Part shown: positions 25,117 to 38,376 of the stretch, piece after piece | How the letters are laid out: every line of letters begins with the position of its first letter | How positions within the stretch are numbered: the stretch's first letter is position 1 | Source: Diprion similis | Taxonomy: Eukaryota; Arthropoda; Insecta; Hymenoptera; Diprionidae | Length of the DNA stretch: 64,000 bases | Assembly: GCF_021155765.1 (NCBI RefSeq) | Contig: NC_060106.1 | Span: forward strand, 17,448,031-17,512,030 | Reading direction: 5' to 3' | Translations under genes and position numbers: made by a program | Notes under the pieces: generated by a model | The model's input: the letters and a program-made list of their open reading frames with translations, nothing else | Told to the model about the DNA's origin: nothing | Database searches by the model: none

Positions 25117-26041
25117 ATGGCAACTCGTTTGTTGCTAAGAAACTGTACAAATATTATTAAAAACGGTAATCAACAATGGTGAGTAAATAGTGTTATTTAA
25201 TTTCTACCAGCCACCGTCTTTTGTTTTCACTTACGGTCCAAACCTAACCTATAAATTTTATGTAATCGCACATATAACTCTGTTTTGAATAATCTGTCGT
25301 ATTATAACCAAAGGGGCACATGAATGTACAAAAATATAGCTCAACGTGCACTGCGAAATTAGTAATAGATCCGAAACTGTAAATTACACATATGTATGAA
25401 CACTGTTTTCACGGACCGTACTGTTTTCGGATCGTAGGACCGCCAAGAGCCTCTCCACAGGTAGCGTTCGCTACGGAGACGATCCCAATAAGGCGCTAGA
25501 GGTGCATGAACCCAACGTGAAGGACCCAAGTATCGAGTTGAATCCTACTGAATACGAGAAGCAGAAAGCTCTGCAGGGCTACATCACGATCGAGGGGCCA
25601 GAAAAAGTTGGAGTTCTTTCTGGTGTACCTGAGGAGCACATAAAAAATCGCACCGTTCGCATATACGAGCCTACAAAAAATGCGATGCAGTCTGGAACAA
25701 ACAATATCAACTTCTGGCAAATGGATTTCGACACTCGCGAACGATGGGAGAATCCGCTTATGGGATGGACTTCTAGGTAGGGAAGAGCTACAGTTCGTAA
25801 AGCTTGGAATCATAATAGTCTTTCAATAAATAGTCACTGACTTTTATGCATGCTGCTTTCTAGCGGGGACCCACATTCCAACCTGAAGATTGAGTTCGCT
25901 ACCAAGGAGGAGGCGATCGCTCATTGCGAGAAAATGGGATGGCAATATTATATTCAGAAACCCAATGCAAAAACTCCAAAGCCGAGAAGCTACGGAGTAA
26001 ACTTTTCCTGGGACAAGCGCACTCGAGTTTCTACAAAGTGA
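25117..26041 (+). CDS. NDUFS4: NADH:ubiquinone oxidoreductase subunit S4 (complex I 18-kDa subunit), complete, 3 exons, 192 aa
   Basis: This is an accessory subunit of mitochondrial complex I in the peripheral arm next to the NADH-oxidising module, needed for stable assembly. Exons are 25117-25178, 25438-25776 and 25864-26041 (stop TGA), with gt/ag borders. The split codons TG/G (Trp21) and AG/C (Ser) close the frame at 579 bases. The N terminus ([10 protein letters not shown]...) is basic and hydroxylated with no acids, as in a mitochondrial targeting peptide. The conserved core is clear: [17 protein letters not shown], then NAMQSG, then [16 protein letters not shown]. The C-terminal exon has [17 protein letters not shown] and ends [16 protein letters not shown], a family hallmark. 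A nearer gt at 25166 would break the frame, so the gtgagt donor at 25179 is preferred. Drosophila calls this gene ND-18. It converges with the channel gene to the right. Confidence 0.97.
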
Positions 26042-26190
26042 GGTGGAAATTTATTTTCATTAAATCAATTTCTGTATCATATATCTATATTATAATAGTC
26101 GATATCGCGCGATGCCATCGGTATGTGTATCGATCGTGTGTTTAAGTGACGTGAAGTATAAAGTATGTATAGACATGTATTATATTGATG

Positions 26191-26196
26191 AATAAA
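26191..26196 (+). terminator. Probable NDUFS4 polyadenylation signal (AATAAA)
   Basis: A canonical AATAAA lies about 150 bases after the NDUFS4 stop codon, followed within about 20-50 bases by TG- and T-rich sequence. This is a normal distance for a short 3' UTR. Confidence 0.6.
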
Positions 26197-26567
26197 TATT
26201 GTTCGTGAATATTATTTTTAAATTGTCCTTTTTGCCTGGATGGAAAACTTGTGGGTAAAATTAAAGTTTTCGATGTAGCAATAAACTCCATTATTTATTA
26301 TTTAGGAATGATTATATAATAATTTCTTATTTTTTGTTTTTGTTTTTCCCCTTTTTCTGTGTTTTTGCTTTTTACTTTTTTTCTTTATAATGTAATAATA
26401 ATTGAAATATTATTCAAAACAAGCATAAATTTTACCTATAATGATAAATTCTAACTGATCATTGTCATCGTTTAATATTTATAATTATTCGTACTGAGTT
26501 GATAATAATAATAATTTATAATAAAATATCTGACTAAATATCTACTCCGCGTATAATATTGCTGATT

Positions 26568-26634
26568 TAATTATTATTGTTATTATTGTTGTTGTTGCTA
26601 TTATTATTGTTATTGTTATTACTATTATTATTAG
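26568..26634. repeat. Interrupted (ATT/GTT)n trinucleotide repeat
   Basis: Runs of att, tattgt and gttgttgtt over about 65 bases. Confidence 0.8.
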
Positions 26635-27156
26635 ATCCGTAATCGAAAGTCACAAGATCCGAGCTTTACGTTCTCTGATTGTGAACTTATCACACGCAGA
26701 ACTGCCTGAATTGCATAGAATTAGTAACGTACAGGTACTGCTTTCCAACGAATTACCGCCAGAAAAACAACTTAACGTGACAGCAGATCCTATGACTTGT
26801 CGAACGTGTCGATTATAGTAATGTTATTAATTTTTATTTGTTTTTTCTTTTCATCTCTGAGATGCCCAAAAAGGGGATTGAAACTTCTCACGATTCACGG
26901 ACAGTCGAGGCGGTGTCACTGTCTGCTTATAACGATATATCCATAGTTATGCGTTTACGTATATATATTTGAATTTTGGTATAATGATCATATGCAGTGT
27001 AACAGTATTAACAGCGTCGATGAAAATGTAACAGCGTTAATGATAATATTAATAGTAGTAATAATAATAATGAAAAAGATTAACGCGCTCACTGATTTCT
27101 GTCCGTAAATTGTCGAGTGTAATTTAAATATACATGCGGTTAAAAAAAAAAAAATG

Positions 27157-27192
27157 TATATATACATATATATATATATTTATATATATATT

Positions 27193-27232
<40 letters not shown>

Positions 27233-27306
27233 CATCACAAGCCAACGAGAATTAATTATTTAATATATATATTATCCATACATATATATATATATATATA
27301 TATATG
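27157..27306. repeat. Compound (TA)n-(TG)n-(TA)n microsatellite
   Basis: A TA tract leads into about 13 TG units (about 27200-27226), then TA again. After a short unique gap a second TA tract occupies about 27280-27306. Confidence 0.9.
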
Positions 27307-28231
27307 TATCTACACATGCTTGAGCCAAACGTACGCACAATTTGTTTTTTGTTTTCTCTTTGTATATACAGCAATTTTCGTCGAATTGTTACAAGACAAC
27401 GAATGAATAATTCTCAAATTATCGTGTAGAGATATTATATGTATATACAATATATGTATGTATAATAATTATACCAAGGTTAATTGTATGCGTAAGTTTA
27501 ATGCTCGATCTAGATTGCTTGAAAGCATAACAAAACAGGTAATTATATTATTTATATTATAAATTTAATTATAGTACGTAGGTAATAAATTTACAATATT
27601 ACTCTATATGTACGATTTCAAACTGTATAATTTTCTCGACGTTATTCATTCTGTCAAATTATTATTATCGTTATTACTATTATTTCTTAGCTACAGTATT
27701 TATATACCTTCATGAGGGTCACCTAGATACCTATAGATATTTGTCTAATATTGATTCAAATTAGAAAATTAATATTCAAATTTATTTCGTCTATTCAAGC
27801 TTCATTCAATAGAAGGGCTAAAATATTTCAAAGTCTGTGAAAATGGTTAAAACTCAATCTATTCTTATAAATGGATGTAAATTTTTTTTTTTTTTTGTTC
27901 GAAAAACGAAAACGCACCTTTGCCAAAACCGTATTATATATTGTTAATCGCACAATATAACTTACGACACCGTGTGCAGCTTTTTAAACTTGACTTTTTT
28001 TCTTTAAACATTCTGTCATGTATACACATATATTTATCTATTTATCTATACTGTATATCGTTATTATGTACAAATTAATTACTAAATTATTTAAAATTAA
28101 TTTTATCACGAAACTTGAGTCCCGTTCAGCACGGAGAAAACGCACTTATTATTATATATTGATCATTAGGACATAGCCCCACGCTATGGCTACTAAATTT
28201 CATACTATCTACGTTTTAATTACTCGCTATA

Positions 28232-28242
28232 CGTGTGTATGT

Positions 28243-28275
<33 letters not shown>

Positions 28276-28279
28276 TGGG
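28232..28279. repeat. (TG)n-(CG)n-(TG)n alternating purine-pyrimidine repeat
   Basis: Alternating TG and CG dinucleotides, with about seven consecutive CG steps in the middle of otherwise AT-rich DNA. Confidence 0.9.
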
Positions 28280-30445
28280 TATGTATGCATGCGACCGTGA
28301 CAAATATACGCATTTCCGTCGCATAATTCATTTGCAATAAATAATATTTCACTATTCTTAATTCGTCAAACATGCGTATATTCAGTCACGAAGAATATCA
28401 TCAATAATACCTATATATATATACGCATGTATAGGTAATAAAATGGATAAATGATACAATGAAAACCGATAATCTTAATGTTAAATAAAGTTTAATTATA
28501 TAATATTGAAGACATTAATTAACGCCACATCCGCTAACGTTACGTAGGCCTTTGATTGTAGATTTCATACAACTTTATTTAGAATTAATATTACATTTTT
28601 TTCCTTACTTTTTTTTCACATTTTCCGTGTGTGTGTTTTCTTTTTTTTTTATTCGTTTTTTTTTTATTTTTTTTTTCATTATTATTCTTTAATCTTTACT
28701 TAATTTTTGTGTTCTCCCTATTTCATAATCTTGCGTGGTAAATATTGTCAATGCCATTATACCTCTTAACATTATACGTAATGTACGAAGCTAAACAAAG
28801 GTATGATTAACTTTTAATCGAATTATGTATCGCGTATTGTACAATTTTCTTAATTTTTCATTAAGAATCTTTTTTTTTTTTTTTTATTCTTTATCACGAT
28901 GCGCAAACCTCGCGTGCAGCTCCGCTTCGAAACGAATCGAATTAACCCTTCACCCTTCGCTTTATTACTAAATATACCCGAAGATTGATCGCACCGTTGA
29001 AATTAGTTTCAAAGTAAAGTGGATAGGTGAAAAAGGATTGGATGTTTACTAAGTTTTACGATCGTAATTTGATATATTATTATACATCTATAATGTAACA
29101 CAGGCAGAATCGATGAGATTAATATTAAACCGCATTATGTATCGTGAAAACTATTCGCGTATATACGTCATTCGTCGTCGGGAAAATCTCATTCTTATAA
29201 TTAAATCCAAATTCGAAACATTTCTCAGCCACAATTTAATATATCGTACGAGTAAATCTGGTGGAATTGGAAGTGAGAATTATTGAGTTCCAAACGCGCG
29301 ATGCTAATGTATAAGCAACGATTTCAAGATTTTTATTACGTCAGTAAAAATACAGAAGCAACAAAGTCCTTTGCGTGATATCACCGGGAATGTGAATTTA
29401 TGACTTTTGCATGCTACTTTCGTATTTCTACGTTGACGAAAGAACTTATTCATAATTAGGGCGTCCCGCGTTTCTCCTTTATACACAGTGAACCTGATTT
29501 TTTTTTCGTTTTTATCGTTTTTTTGCCCTTTATTTTTAATATAGAAATTTCTCGATTTTCACGAAATAAATTTTGAAAATGAGGTAATACGAGGTAATTT
29601 CGTGACAATTGATTGTTTCAAAGAATAATTGATATACGAAAAAAATCCAAAGCGTCGGATTGAAGGGTGCTATCACATTTCTTGGTGCCACTCTGAAGTT
29701 AAACGAGTTAATATATATATATACGCGTATAATATGTGGTTCCTTAGAATCGAATAAAGCAATTTCGGCGTCATCAGCCTGCGTAAGTTATAAATTTTGT
29801 CTGTTTTTTTTTTTTAACTAAATTCTCTTAATTTTTTGTCTTTCTTCGCTCTTTGAATTTGACGCGCTTACATCACATATATATCACATATATGTGTATA
29901 TATTATACATGCAAATGCCACGTATATGAAAATTGTATGCAATGTAAATAACGACAGTATAAACAGGCAATAAATTGCGAAGACTGAGGAGTACACAGTC
30001 ACAACAATTTCCATCTAAATATACGTCTATAATCTTTTCACTTTACACTTATTAATGAATTTTTTACCCAGATAATAATTTTTATCATTTGTTAGCTGTA
30101 TTTATTGATTTTTTGTCACCGTTCGATTAATAAAGAAACAGAATTATTGCAGAAAATTGAGATTCGATAAAGTATACAGCTCGATGACTAAAAGTATAAG
30201 CAGATCCAGTATAGAAAGTTTACGTAGTAATTTGCATTTTTCTAAATGTACATTGTCTCAATTAGGAAAACGATTGATTATTTCATTTGTAATTGTGTAT
30301 TTGTTTGTTTTTTTAAATTTTTTTTTTCGTCCTTTTGTCTTTCTTTAAAAATTGGAAAATGGTATCAATATTTTCTTTTTTTTTATATAAGTATAGTAGT
30401 AGACACGAATGTTATTCAACCGGTATAAATTCTACGAAAGTACGT

Positions 30446-30477
30446 TTGTGTGCGTGTGTGTGTGTGTGTGGGTGTGT
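30446..30477. repeat. (TG)n microsatellite
   Basis: About 15 TG units with a few interruptions. Confidence 0.85.
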
Positions 30478-30812
30478 TTTTGTGCATTTGCGTGTGTACC
30501 CTCCTGTTCTCTAACATATACAGATATAGTTTGTATTTAAAGGTGAAAATCGTAAGAATATGAATATTATAGCTCAGAAGATCTGCCTCTAGTATGATTT
30601 TTTTGTTTTCATACATTTTTATAACTCTATTTTATTTCTTTCTAACATGATATAACATTTTGATCGCGTACTCCTCCCGCGTAATATGAAAAAATTAATA
30701 CGTATATTTATCGTGTAAACAACAGGCTCGAGTAATAATTTTCATTCGTTGATATGCTATTATGTTTATGCGTTCTACGATTCAATCATTTTGTCATTAC
30801 AATTACAATATC

Positions 30813-30853
30813 TGTTATTATTATCATTATTATTATTATTATTATTATTATCA
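30813..30853. repeat. (ATT)n microsatellite
   Basis: A trinucleotide run with one atc interruption. Confidence 0.9.
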
Positions 30854-32291
30854 TCGTCATTAATAATTTGGTTTATTGAGAATATCTTACCACAATACCT
30901 CGATAATTATAATATTACATGAATAATTGTCGTACAAACTTTTTTCATTACCGTTTCCTTTTTCTTCTTTTCTTTTATGATTTGTTTATTAGTATTTTTT
31001 TTTTTTGTTCTTTTTTTTTGTTTTCATCATCAAGCTCGTCGTTTTCTGCGCTTCTCTCTTGAAACGTTTACGTGAAGGTTTTTTCTTTTCCTTCTTCTTA
31101 TTATATTTTATTGACCTATCGTTAAACACACCGGTAGATCCCCAGGGAGGAATTATATCCTCGATCCCTTGGCCCAAATGAAAGACGAAGAGTGCGCCGC
31201 GCTCTCACCTATCCAAATGGAACGGAAGACTGATAATATAAAACCTGCCTGGACCCTTGCGGCTTTGTTAGCCGACAATTAACTTGTAGTCGTGCCTCGT
31301 GTTTACGGATTTTAATGAGAGAACATCTTACTACCCCGAGTTTGAAGTCCGATTATTTTATTCAGCTCCGATTTTCTATATCGAATATACTTTCGTGACT
31401 TATATTTCTTTGTTGTTTTTGCCGGTTTTCGTCTTTGCAGTTCACGCAAATCACACTGGTTATACGGTTTGTAGAAATAGTTAATCGAAATAATTGCAAT
31501 ACCGTGCCGTTTAACGATCTCGAACGAGAGTGTACGAATCATATATTAATAAATTGCATAAACCAAACTCAAAGTTGATCCTGCAAGATATTAATCCTAT
31601 TATTATAACAATAATTCTACAATACATATACGTAATAGTGACCCTTTTATGTATATGTATATGTATTTCTTACGTATACATAACATGTTATAATATAAAT
31701 TATTCTTATATAATAGAATTATATAATTTATTACTGATTTCATTACAATTTATAATATATATTATAGTTTACTAAATAGGTATCATAATAATAATAATAA
31801 CATATTATACATATATATTTTTATACAGGTGTAAGTATATATATACAATATACAGATATATATAATATACACCCATAATGTTTATTTATATGTATACGTA
31901 TTTACGTATATACATATAAATGTATAACGCAGCTCTAAACGGCACTCTAGAAGCACCTCCATGATTGTACAGTTTTTTTGAGACATTTTCGTTTTATATA
32001 TAAATATAAAACGAAACGGTATATATAATCGCTTTTGAAATTTTCACGTTTCATTGCTTCCCGCGCAAAGATTTGAAACATGTTAGGTATATACATATTA
32101 ATTATACCTTTTCTCTTTCATTTCTCTAATTCGTCCCGCAAAATTTCTCTTGCTTGACTTCAGATAATTACACTATATATGTATATATATATACCATTAA
32201 TTGACTTATATTTTATTATTAATATCTGCTTCGTGAATATCCCAAACTAACCGAAGGACGTCGCGGATTTTATTATCCTCTTTATGAACCG

Positions 32292-32334
32292 CTTTCTCTC
32301 TCACTCTCTCTCTCTCTCTTAACATACATGTATA

Positions 32335-32367
<33 letters not shown>
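32292..32367. repeat. (CT)n followed by (TA)n microsatellite
   Basis: An interrupted CT tract at about 32292-32320, then a pure TA tract at about 32335-32367. Confidence 0.9.
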
Positions 32368-32371
<4 letters not shown>

Positions 32372-32764
32372 TACACAACTACACAAGAAGTGAAAAAAAT
32401 CTACTCGACACATCCCGCAAGGCTGTAATACATATAACTATATAACTCTTGTTGTAAAACTTCGAATTATAACGAGAATTATACAATAACATCGAATTAA
32501 TTATCAATCGCGAACATTATCATACATGAAAAGTGCTTGCATCGCCTTATACATGTAACAATTAATTGAACCCAACCCATCAACCGATCTTTTAATGTTT
32601 TTGTTTGTTCTTATTTTTAAACATCTTCTTATTTTTCAATAAATTTGATTTGAAAAATTCGTTGTCCCGCGAACTATCGCTCTGTTATTTTACCTTTATT
32701 CCCGCGACGTCACTCGGTCAGCTGATAATAAAACGCGATTGTAACAGTTGTTCATCTATACAAG

Positions 32765-32769
32765 TAATA

Positions 32770-32805
<36 letters not shown>

Positions 32806-32969
32806 TATCGTAGCTACACCTACTTAACTGCGTGTTTTTATACATGCCTAGATATAATCGTCGTCACCCTTCACGTCTAGACTGCACAACTGTATTGTTT
32901 ACTTTCCCTACGTAATAATGATAAATAATAATGATTATTATAACAATAATAATAATAATAATAATAATA
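32765..32969. repeat. Two (AAT)n microsatellites
   Basis: Trinucleotide AAT runs lie at about 32765-32803 and 32945-32969, separated by about 140 bases of unrelated sequence. Confidence 0.88.
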
Positions 32970-34639
32970 TTTTATAACTCCGGTAAGTAATTTCTTTCAC
33001 CTATTATAATTTCTTTGAACACTTGTTGACATAAAGATTTAGCAGTTTGACGACTTTTCGTTTCAATTGCGGAAGTTATAAATTCGAAAATTTCAATTTC
33101 AAACGATTTTAAATCTGTTAACCTGTTACTCGCTAAAAGAGAAAGTAACGATGGAACGTAAAAACGAAATATCGAAAGAAGTGTGTGGAAATGTGTTTGA
33201 CACCTCGGTTCTCTTGAAAGAATTAACACTCTCTTTTTCTACACGCTACGTGAGTAATTGAGGCAGTAGATTTTATTTTTTAATTTCATTATTTTACTAT
33301 GGACTTTTCTTTTTCACTTCTGTTCAATAAATGACATCACGCTACGATAACTGGGATAAAATGTAAGCTATGTAAACATTTGCTAAAGTTGTAACACTGA
33401 CCAGGGTAAATACGCTGGTTTGTAAAATGCGTTTGGGTTCGCAAAGAGAGGCTGGAAAAGTAGGTGATCGTGCAAATATACGTTTCTGCGCATGTAAATT
33501 AGGGTGTACTCGGAAAAAAACGTATTCATCTGCAACATTTATTTTTTTATCTGTATAATGTTATTCTTGTGCAAATTTTTTTTTTTTTCCACTGCTGAAC
33601 TGACAAGTAATTTCTGGACTTGACGGTGTTTCCGAATGCATCTATCGGGACTCTGTATTTTTCTAGTTTTTTTTTTTTTTTTTTTTTTTTCCTGCAACTT
33701 TGAAACATACAATCGATGAACAAAAAGTCTAAGAAGTTTGAAAAGTTTTACCAATTCACCCGAAAATACACACATGCAAAATGATTTGCTGAATGTAGAA
33801 GCTGGGAAGAGTTGAAAAATGGTGTAGGAGGAGGGAAAAATAGAAAATCTTCCTAAGTGTATAATACATTCCCTAAAAACGACCGTAAAACTGTACAATA
33901 GTATTTTTATCCTTTTTCCTTTCCTTCGATATTTAATTCCCTATAAATCTAAATAAATCTACGGGCCAAGTTCAACTGCAACGAATTAGTATATAATGTA
34001 TGAAAATTATGTCAAATTGCATGTTCAACTGCGAATTTAGCTGACTGAGGTTGACATAAATTTGACGTAAGTATGTATAATTTTAGATTGTAATTAAGAA
34101 CAGCAGAGCGTTGTATGAAATTATTGTATAGCTGCCCTATAATATGTCTTGAAGCAGCGTCTGCGTTTTGAATAATTTTTTTAAAGTATAGTAAATTAAT
34201 TACAAGTAGTTTTTTCAGTTATAATCGAAAAGAATCGAAAAACCAGAAAGTGATGAAGCAAATGAGAATATACTGGCAGTAAAGAAAGATTTCTCATTAA
34301 AATATAATATTTTTGTAGACGATCAATGAGCACTTGGTCGTCAACAAAGTAAAAAACTAATACTCGTTCTTTAAATAATAGCGCAAATGAAAAAAAAAAA
34401 ACATGCCCCATACAAAAACGAAATTCGTTTCAAGAGACTATCGCATTGCACAGCGTGTATACGACAATTTCTTTCTATCTTCTTGTTCTTCTCTAAGATG
34501 TTGAAAGTCAACTGTAAGCTAGAAATTTGAGAAAAACCGATCGCCTATATATAATATAACTCTATCAACGATTCAAGTCTTGATAAATTTCCTCTTCAGA
34601 ATCCGGGCGGGTGACCGCGTCTTCCGCATTATGCAGGGA

Positions 34640-37600
34640 TCAGCTATCGTCACCGGAAACGTGATACTCCTCGCTCTCTCTGTGGACCAGGACGTGGACG
34701 ACCGTCGCCTCGGACTGCTGACGAAGAAGAGGTGGCCTACTCGGCGGGGCGGTGCTTTCCGGGCTGGGTTCGGTCACCAGGATGCTCACGTCACTTCCGT
34801 CGGCGATCGGGAGCGGAACCGGTTCCGGAACCGGACGTCGCCTCAGGCTCCCGCAGCGCCTGTTGAACGCCTCCTTGATGTCCCGCTGAAGCATGTTCAA
34901 GGAAAGAGCCGTTCCACTTGGACGTAAGGAGCCGCGTTTCGACGTCGGCGGACTCAGGACATCTTCGTCGGCGTAGGACTCGACGGCGTCCTGACGCCCT
35001 AACGTCGCGCCTGACGATCTGCGGGAATCAAGACGTTTTTATACGAATTGGACACCCCCTCTCCTATTATCTAATTTCTAATTGTCCCAGTAGGATTTTA
35101 CAATTAGTCTAATCGGGATATTCTAGGATTTATTGGGTGTAATATTACGGATGAATAAAGCAGTTTTCAACGAACAGTCGTAATAGCTAGATGATCACTC
35201 AGCGCCATCTTTCAACCACATGCATGTTTTTTTTTTTTTTTTTTTTTCACAAGACTGCAGAGGAATTCTGCATCCCAATTCATCGAGATCAGGTTCTCCG
35301 AATGACTTCTTCAAAGTGCTTCCAATTATGTGAGACATTCTTTTGAGTAATATATTTAATCGAAATTCGATAATTTCCTGCCCGGAAAATCGCTCGATTT
35401 ACTCCGAGGTGAAACCTGCATCAGAGTAGGAGAATTTCTCTGCGGAATAACTCTGTAACGATTTTTCCTGACAATGGTGGGATTTCACCAGGCATTTGCC
35501 GCGGAGCGTGGGATAGCTGATAAGCGAGTGTGACCTGCGACACTAATCCGGAAAAAAGTTTTTGTATTCGGGCAGCCGGAAGATCCCAAGTTCATCAACT
35601 TGCCGCTTGAGTATAATCCCGCGAGTAACATATAGCGGCTCGTTCGTAAATTGAAAGAAAATCTGAGCGCAAAAGCTAAGCCCCATAGATCTCCCGCGCA
35701 ACGTCGTTTGAAGATAGAGAAGAAAATATGAAACAAGTTCTCTTCATTACGTGTGAGATATGAGAGTATCATATATGTATAAGAAAATTACGATTAGAGG
35801 GAAAAAAGAAAACAGGGAGGACGTATGGCTCGGGTGAAAGCTCCTGTCTAAGAAACGAAATATGAAATCTCGTGTGCATACAACAGCAGTTTTTTTTCCT
35901 TTTTTTTTTACGAATAGCCATAGCACTGATGGAGAATGTTATGATATACATTAAACGATACGATATGGAAAAGAATCAAGGATGTATATGCAGCATAAAC
36001 ATTGTACATATTTTGTACATATATATGTATAAACGGGATTATGTTACATGGGAGAGAACTGAGAGAGATGAGGATATGATATACTCGTACAACGGGAACT
36101 CACTATATATCTTAAAAGGCTTCTAATCTAATTGTAAGTATATAGAATACGCTAATAATCTATGTATATATTCATTATAATAATGGGCGGTTACTCAACT
36201 AGTCGTAACGCGAGTAAACCACCAAAAAAACATATGTATACCTATGTAATATGTATATATTCTCGCTTATATGTATTTTGTACCGTTTACCTATTTATTG
36301 CCTTGCCTTCGGCAGTTTGAAACGAAGAAAATTTAATATCATTAATTAATACACAAGCCAATGATACAAAATAAAATTCAATAACTAATTATACAGCTCA
36401 CGCGTGTTATTAATTTGCTATAACGGTCGCGCAAAATAGTCTGATTTACCACCTGCGCAGATCACCTTGCCGATAAGATCTCCAAATCTTATTATCGGAT
36501 CATTTATACGTGCAGGCATATAGTTGTACCAAAAGAAGTCAAATAAATAATTACTTAATTTTTCATAATTTTTAATTTATCCTCAAGTAGGAATCTTGAA
36601 GTGCCAAAAACAAAAAAAAAAAAAACAAAGTTACGTAAGAGAAAAAAATTTCTAGGAATCAGGTTAATTTTTCCAGTAAGTGGTAAAAATTTCATCTCAT
36701 TGAAACGTGCGAATTGATAAGCCCGCCGAAAGAATACTGACGTAATTTCGCGACAATCGTGAAAAAATGGTTCAGATCAACTCGTCGAGTATATTATAGG
36801 TATTCGAACATAAAATACCGCGGGAAGATATACAGAAGAGATAAAAAAAAATATCCTGAAAAATGGATAAACAGTTTAAAAAAACGCTTGCAAAAGAAGA
36901 AAAAAAAAACAAAAAACGAAGAAATCACAGTAACGCTATATCTATACGGATACGAGTGGATTAAATTGTTCACCAGCTGCAGGGTGGACATCGAGAATCG
37001 GGGGATGAGACTAACCTGACGGTGACGTGGGAGTCGGATCCCGAGCTGGAGGCTGCCGAGGGCTGCTCGGTGGTGGGCGAGGGGCGGGACACGGTCAGGG
37101 CAGGGGGCTGCAGGTCGTCGTGGGTTCCGGCGGCGCCGGAGAGTAGCAGCAGCGGTAAGTTCGGGAATAACCAGGCAGAGGCGGTCCCGAGTTCGCTGAG
37201 ATCGCTGGCGTCGCTGGCCCGAGAGGACTTGCGGCTGCTGGCCCGGCTGCCCCGGTGCACGTGCAGCAGGGCCGACAGCTTCCCACCCCATCCACCCCCG
37301 CCCCTACCTTCGCTGCCTCCGCCACCCGGACTCGAGGTTTGGGTCTGCGAGTCGACCTCGTGGGCGATGCGCTCTCGCTCCTTCTTCATCCTAAGAGACG
37401 CGTCAGTTTCACTTTTACTTTTCATATTTCATTTACCCGAGTAGAATTGTTGCGGAATTGCTCTATTGACCACGGATTTTGAGTTAAAATGTTGAGGGGG
37501 TGATGGAAATTTTTTAATCGTGAGTTTATTGGAGCTTTTCCGCCACCCGGAGCTTTATAGTCCAGTCAAAATTGGTTGAATTCAATATATTCACTGGATG

Positions 37601-38376
37601 TGGCTGCGTTTTTGTAAATCCGATGTCATTTTTGAGCTGTGTAGCCGGTGTTTCGAGAAAACAGCAATGAAGTTTTTTTTTTTTTTTATCCATAGGTGAA
37701 GAATGACCAAGCCATCGTGGAGAGTGAAAAATTCTACGTCCAGTTATGTCCTCATATGACGGGAACGGAGTTGGATTTACAAATTGAGAAACAAGAAATT
37801 ATTTGATAAAAATTCTCCACATGTCGTCGATAAGTAGAATTTCCTGATTTCTTGAAACTCTGGCTATGCAGTTAAAAAATTACTTGAGATTTGAGTTTCT
37901 GAGGGTGGAAAACCCCTGTAAACAAAAATGGAGTCGTATCCCGAATATTTTTAATTCAGACCCATTTTGACTGGATTATTGAAAGATATTGTATAAAATG
38001 TTGGAGGAATGCCTACCTAACGTATTCCCGGAATGTGTTCTGTATCAGCCTGGCCGCCTTGTCTTGGCGCTTCCAAATCCTGGTGGAAGACACAATCTCG
38101 AGTTCCTTTCTCGTCGGGAACTGTTTTTTGAACTTGACGTCCATCTGCTCCTGTAGTTTTCTGAAATCCTCAGATTCCTCAACGTGTCCAAGAACGTGCT
38201 TGACGAGAGCATGTAGGATGTCCAGACAATGGATCTTGTTACCCTTCGCAATGGGAAGATTAAAGCTTACCAACGCAACAACGTTGGGCTTTGATATTCC
38301 CAGCGGCGGGTCAAGACTCGCGATAAAATCGCTCAGCTGCGAGAACCGGATGAACTGGGTCGCGTGAGGGTCGTAC
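34640..38376 (-). CDS. NaCP60E: Channel C-terminal tail exons
   Basis: 38376-38017 encodes the conserved EF-hand-like region and an IQ-like helix ([13 protein letters not shown]), the usual calmodulin-binding position. 37390-37016 encodes a Gly/Ser/Ala-rich, GC-rich low-complexity segment; its length is a multiple of three and it is flanked by matching split codons. 35018-34640 encodes the terminal segment ending [10 protein letters not shown] and the stop. Confidence 0.93.

Larger units (their letters stand above)
26042..34639. other. 8.6 kb AT-rich, microsatellite-rich region between convergent NDUFS4 and the channel; possible long 3' UTR of the channel
   Basis: There is no open frame worth calling; the longest are low-complexity. 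The stretch is packed with A/T homopolymers, TA and TG repeats, ATT/AAT trinucleotide runs and many AATAAA-like hexamers on both strands. It lies immediately downstream of the channel stop codon (minus strand) and of the NDUFS4 end (plus strand). On the minus strand the first AATAAA after the channel stop is near 33539, which would give a 3' UTR of at least about 1.1 kb. Later sites would make it much longer. Confidence 0.5.

Noticed and set aside
25166-25171. Alternative NDUFS4 donor (gtaatc) 13 bases upstream
   Set aside because: It breaks the frame into exon 2 (early TAG); the gtgagt site at 25179 keeps it open.
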